A program made the position numbers and the translations under genes. From positions 2,170,001 to 2,234,000 of the forward strand of contig CP159990.1 in NCBI GenBank assembly GCA_040702975.1: a stretch of 64,000 bases of DNA, written 5' to 3'. Origin of the DNA: Roseburia hominis. Its GTDB lineage: Bacteria > Bacillota > Clostridia > Lachnospirales > Lachnospiraceae. Below the pieces are notes generated by a model. It saw nothing but the letters and a program-made list of their open reading frames with translations, ran no database searches and had not been told where the DNA came from. Of the stretch, positions 61,117-64,000 are shown one piece after another (within the stretch, counting starts at the first letter, position 1; each line of letters begins with the position of its first letter).

Positions 61117-62367
61117 ATGAAGAATAGGTATTTCCGTACGCTCATAGCATCACTTGTTATGAGTTCTTTTTTCGCAACTACGGTAGCGGCGGCACCGGAT
61201 GCAGATGCGATCAAGAAACAACGTGATGCGGCGCAGAGTCAGGTGAATTCCCTGCAGTCAGAATTGACGGCAGTGCTGACCAAGATCAATGACCTGGAAG
61301 AAAAGTTGATTGAAAAAGGTGAGGAGATCAGCAAAGCGACCGAAGATCTTGCGGCAGCGGAGGAAAAAGAAAAGCAGCAGTATGAGGATATGAAGCTGCG
61401 AATTAAATATATGTATGAGGAAGGCAACAATACTGCGTTGGAGAGGATTACTAAGTCCGGCAGTATCAGCGAACTTTTAAGTCAGGCTGAATATGTTCAG
61501 AGCGTACATAATTATGATAGAAAACAGCTGGAAGAATATGTAAAGACGAAAGAGGAAATCGCGTCCCTGAAGGACAAGCTGGAGAAGGAAGAAAAAGAAC
61601 TGGAAAAGACACAGAAAGAATTTACGGCACAGCAGACTTCCCTGAACGCTACCCTTTCTGCGAAACAGGCAGAGGTTGCAGACCTTGACCAGCAGTTCCA
61701 GGCAGCAGTGGAAGCGGCTGCGAGGGAAGCTGAGGAGAAGGCCAGAAGAGAGCGTGAACAGGCAGAAAAAGAGGCGCGCGAGAAGGAAGAGCGTGAGAAA
61801 GCCAGCCAGAGTCAGACGAATACGGGAAATAATCAAAACTCAAATTCCAATACGAATGGAGATTCTTCCAATAATACGACTACGAACAATCAGACAGGTA
61901 ATAGTACAAGCCCGACGAATAATAACAACACCAATAATAATAACAATAGCAGTAATAATAACAATAGTACATCGACCGAGAAGCCATCCAATACGCCGAC
62001 TAATAACACTTCCAATTCATCAAACACTGGGAATACTTCTGTAGCGTCTGCAATTGTGAGTGCAGCGTGGGGGCAGATTGGTACGCCGTATGTATGGGGC
62101 GGGACATCTCCTGGAAAAGGACTTGATTGTTCCGGACTTACCCAGTATTGTCACCGTGTTGCAGGAATTTCAATTCCCAGAACCTCCGGACCGCAGGGCG
62201 CCGGTGGAAAAGCAGTATCGAATCCGCAGCCGGGAGATATTGTATGTTATGTAGGACATGTTGGTATTTACATAGGCAATGGCCAGATGATTCATGCACC
62301 CCAGCCGGGAGATGTGGTAAAGGTGCAGAAGGTCTACGGTAATCCCTGGTACAGAAGATACTGGTAG
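61117..62367 (+). CDS. Secreted peptidoglycan hydrolase, coiled coil plus NlpC/P60 domain (paralogue 2)
   Basis: 416 residues from the ATG at 61117; a TTG at 61096 in frame is less likely. Signal peptide (KNRYFRTLIASLVMSSFFAT), coiled coil (about 30-235) with the block AAAEEKEKQQYEDMKLRIKY almost identical to paralogue 1, an unusually Asn/Thr/Ser-rich linker (about 238-310) and NlpC/P60 domain with Cys in GLDCSGLTQY and His in YVGHVGIYIGNG. The linker is built from AAT/AAC codons and looks like an expanded simple repeat. Function as for paralogue 1, possibly with a different partner. Confidence 0.93.
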   Translation: MKNRYFRTLIASLVMSSFFATTVAAAPDADAIKKQRDAAQSQVNSLQSELTAVLTKINDLEEKLIEKGEEISKATEDLAAAEEKEKQQYEDMKLRIKYMYEEGNNTALERITKSGSISELLSQAEYVQSVHNYDRKQLEEYVKTKEEIASLKDKLEKEEKELEKTQKEFTAQQTSLNATLSAKQAEVADLDQQFQAAVEAAAREAEEKARREREQAEKEAREKEEREKASQSQTNTGNNQNSNSNTNGDSSNNTTTNNQTGNSTSPTNNNNTNNNNNSSNNNNSTSTEKPSNTPTNNTSNSSNTGNTSVASAIVSAAWGQIGTPYVWGGTSPGKGLDCSGLTQYCHRVAGISIPRTSGPQGAGGKAVSNPQPGDIVCYVGHVGIYIGNGQMIHAPQPGDVVKVQKVYGNPWYRRYW

Positions 62368-62385
62368 AACAATTGTATATTGAAT

Positions 62386-62446
62386 AGAATAGGGAAGGCT
62401 GTGTCCGGAGCATGTTCCAGACAAGGCCTCCCCTTTTTGGATTACC
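62386..62446 (+). terminator. Terminator after the second NlpC/P60 gene
   Basis: AAGGGAAGGC near 62390 pairs imperfectly with GCCTCCCCTT (about 62427-62437), followed by TTTT. Confidence 0.6.
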
Positions 62447-62498
62447 AGGGATAATCAAGTGTTCGAATATATTATGAGAGAAAAGGAGAGTAAAAAGG

Positions 62499-63389
62499 AT
62501 GGAAGTGATCCGCGCAAAAAGCGCCGGCTTTTGTTTTGGGGTAAAGCGCGCAGTGGAAACCGTGTATGAGCAGGTGGAAGAAGGTGGCAGCAAACAAATC
62601 TACACCTATGGACCGATCATTCACAATGAAGAGGTAGTGAAGGATCTGGAAAAGCATGGAGTCCGGGTATTGCGAAGTGAGGAAGAGTTGGAAAATCTGA
62701 AGGATGGAAAAGTAATCATCCGTTCTCATGGAGTTCCCAGAAGAATCTGCGCCAGGCTGAAAGAAAAAGGAATTGAATATGTGGATGCGACCTGCCCCTT
62801 TGTAAAACGGATCCACCGTATCGTGGAGGAAGAAGGAAGGAAGGGAAGCCATGTTCTGATCATCGGGAATCCGGAGCATCCGGAAGTGCAGGGGATCAGA
62901 GGCTGGGCTGGAGAGGCGGTTACCGTACTGAATTCCCTGGAGGAGGCAGAGGCTTTTGTTCTGCCGCAGGACGCCGGAACAGAGGGCGAGAGGGAGAAAT
63001 CAGTGGCGACGCATCTTTGTATCGTGGCGCAAACGACATTTAATTACAATAAATTCAAAGATTTAGTTGAAATTATTTCTAAAAAGGGTTATGATATAAG
63101 TGTTTTAAATACGATTTGCAATGCAACGAAGGAACGTCAGGAAGAGGCGGGAAGGATTGCAGGAGTGGTGGATGCTATGATTGTGATTGGTGACAAGCAT
63201 AGTTCCAATACCCAAAAGCTATTTGAAATATGCAAGAACGCATGTAACAATACGTACTATATACAGACACTTGGCGATTTGGATACGAATCAATTAAGGT
63301 CCGTGGAAACAGTAGGTATTACAGCAGGGGCATCCACGCCCAATATTATAATTGAGGAGGTTCAAAATTATGTCAGAATTAACTTTTGA
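62499..63389 (+). CDS. ispH: 4-hydroxy-3-methylbut-2-enyl diphosphate reductase
   Basis: A 296-residue [4Fe-4S] enzyme, the last step of the MEP isoprenoid pathway. Cluster cysteines: Cys12 in SAGFCFGVKRAV, one in VDATCPFVKRIH (about 100) and one in NTICNATKERQ (about 207). The catalytic region TFNYNKFKDL and GASTPNIIIEEV are normal. GAAAAGGAGAG precedes the ATG. Its 3' end overlaps the S1-domain gene by 20 bp, an arrangement that in some Clostridia has become a true IspH-S1 fusion. Confidence 0.97.
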   Translation: MEVIRAKSAGFCFGVKRAVETVYEQVEEGGSKQIYTYGPIIHNEEVVKDLEKHGVRVLRSEEELENLKDGKVIIRSHGVPRRICARLKEKGIEYVDATCPFVKRIHRIVEEEGRKGSHVLIIGNPEHPEVQGIRGWAGEAVTVLNSLEEAEAFVLPQDAGTEGEREKSVATHLCIVAQTTFNYNKFKDLVEIISKKGYDISVLNTICNATKERQEEAGRIAGVVDAMIVIGDKHSSNTQKLFEICKNACNNTYYIQTLGDLDTNQLRSVETVGITAGASTPNIIIEEVQNYVRINF

Positions 63390-64000
63390 GCAAATGTTAG
63401 AAGAATCTTTTAAAACAATCCATAACGGAGAGGTTGTAGATGGTACTGTAATCGATGTAAAACCAGATGAAATCATCTTGAATATAGGGTACAAGGCAGA
63501 CGGTATCATTACAAGAAGCGAGTATACGAATGAATCCGGTGTAGATTTGACGAAGGTTGTTTCCGTAGGTGATGCTATGACCGTGAAAGTTCTGAAGGTG
63601 AATGACGGAGAGGGACAGGTTCTTCTTACATACAGAAGGCTGGCTGCTGAGAAAGGCAACGAAAGACTTCGCGAGGCATTCGAGAACAAAGAAGTTCTGA
63701 AAGCACCGGTAACCCAGATTCTTGGCGGGGGCTTAAGCGTAGTTGTCGAGGAGGCCAGAGTATTTATTCCGGCAAGCCTGGTATCTGATACTTATGAGAA
63801 GGATTTATCCAAGTATAAAGATCAGGAGATTGAGTTCGTGATCAGTGAATTCAATCCGAGAAGAAACCGCATCATCGGTGACAGAAGACAACTTCTGGTC
63901 GCAGCGAGAGTAGAGAAACAGAAAGAACTTTTTGCGAAGCTGCAGATTGGCGATACGGTAGAAGGAACTGTTAAGAATATAACAGATTTTGGCGCATTTA
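63370..64000 (+). CDS. rpsA: S1 RNA-binding domain protein (ribosomal protein S1-like), 3' end outside window
   Basis: The ATG at 63370 begins MSELTFEQMLEESFKTIHNG, followed by a first S1 domain (GEVVDGTVIDVKPDEIILNI), a second (VLKAPVTQILGGGLSVVVEE, VFIPASLVSD) and the start of a third (QIGDTVEGTVKNITDFGAF) at the window edge. AATTGAGGAGGTT, inside the end of ispH, is its ribosome site, so the two genes are translationally coupled. It likely aids mRNA binding to ribosomes or RNA turnover. Confidence 0.93.
   Translation, partial: MSELTFEQMLEESFKTIHNGEVVDGTVIDVKPDEIILNIGYKADGIITRSEYTNESGVDLTKVVSVGDAMTVKVLKVNDGEGQVLLTYRRLAAEKGNERLREAFENKEVLKAPVTQILGGGLSVVVEEARVFIPASLVSDTYEKDLSKYKDQEIEFVISEFNPRRNRIIGDRRQLLVAARVEKQKELFAKLQIGDTVEGTVKNITDFGAF

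Noticed and set aside
1..64000. CRISPR arrays, prophage or integrative-element core genes
   Set aside because: No regularly spaced repeat-spacer units, cas genes, phage structural genes, integrases or conjugation genes were seen; mobile content is limited to one intact IS and several fragments.

Overview
The window looks like chromosomal DNA from an anaerobic, gut-type Clostridia, most likely a Lachnospiraceae member. This is inferred from strong AGGAGG-type ribosome binding sites, the ispH gene overlapping an S1-domain gene, the EF-P, GltB/GltD and ArgS/AlaX core genes, a DUF5688-type protein, and the many relatives of Lachnospiraceae accessory genes. No species is claimed.

Left part (1-7.3 kb): a LysR regulator faces a cluster for quinate/shikimate-type compounds: shikimate/quinate dehydrogenase, an MFS carrier, type I dehydroquinate dehydratase and a three-gene TRAP transporter. 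The dehydrogenase-MFS-dehydratase set resembles E. coli ydiN-ydiB-aroD. From 7.4 to 13.8 kb lie an XRE membrane regulator, a deletion scar joining a response regulator to a permease, a two-TM potassium channel with a Rossmann domain and a RyR domain, a RelB/DinJ-PIN toxin-antitoxin pair with a shortened toxin, and an IS1634-like insertion sequence flanked by a 214-bp direct repeat, followed by tRNA-Arg(CCG).

Middle (13.8-38 kb): DUF5688 protein, efp, a membrane protein, hcp, a decayed cysteine desulfurase, a MazF-like toxin, IS remnants around a candidate small RNA with a consensus promoter and terminator, a 1216-residue BvgS-like hybrid kinase, more decayed genes, an ECF sigma/membrane protein/ABC transporter operon, HxlR with a nitroreductase, MATE with AraC, and a LacI-controlled aldolase plus Nramp-related carrier with four similar operator dyads.

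38-47 kb is an arabinan or arabinoside utilisation operon: solute-binding lipoprotein, two ABC permeases, GH51 arabinofuranosidase, LacI regulator, broken GH43 gene and a secreted sialidase-fold (GH93-like) enzyme with CBM6-like and ricin-type modules. No ABC ATPase is encoded there, so a shared ATPase is presumably used.

Right part (47.5-64 kb): a GntR-ABC operon (minus strand), argS, an alaX-type editing protein, gltB-gltD, a VOC protein, two NlpC/P60 peptidoglycan hydrolase paralogues, ispH and the start of an S1-domain protein.

Two themes cross the window. First, a dispersed family of 40-50 bp palindromic repeats occurs at least eight times, once inside the coding sequence of the TRAP binding protein. 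Second, many accessory genes are decayed, often by internal deletions that keep both ends: permease/regulator, PIN toxin, VanY, Rpn, Y-family polymerase and GH43.
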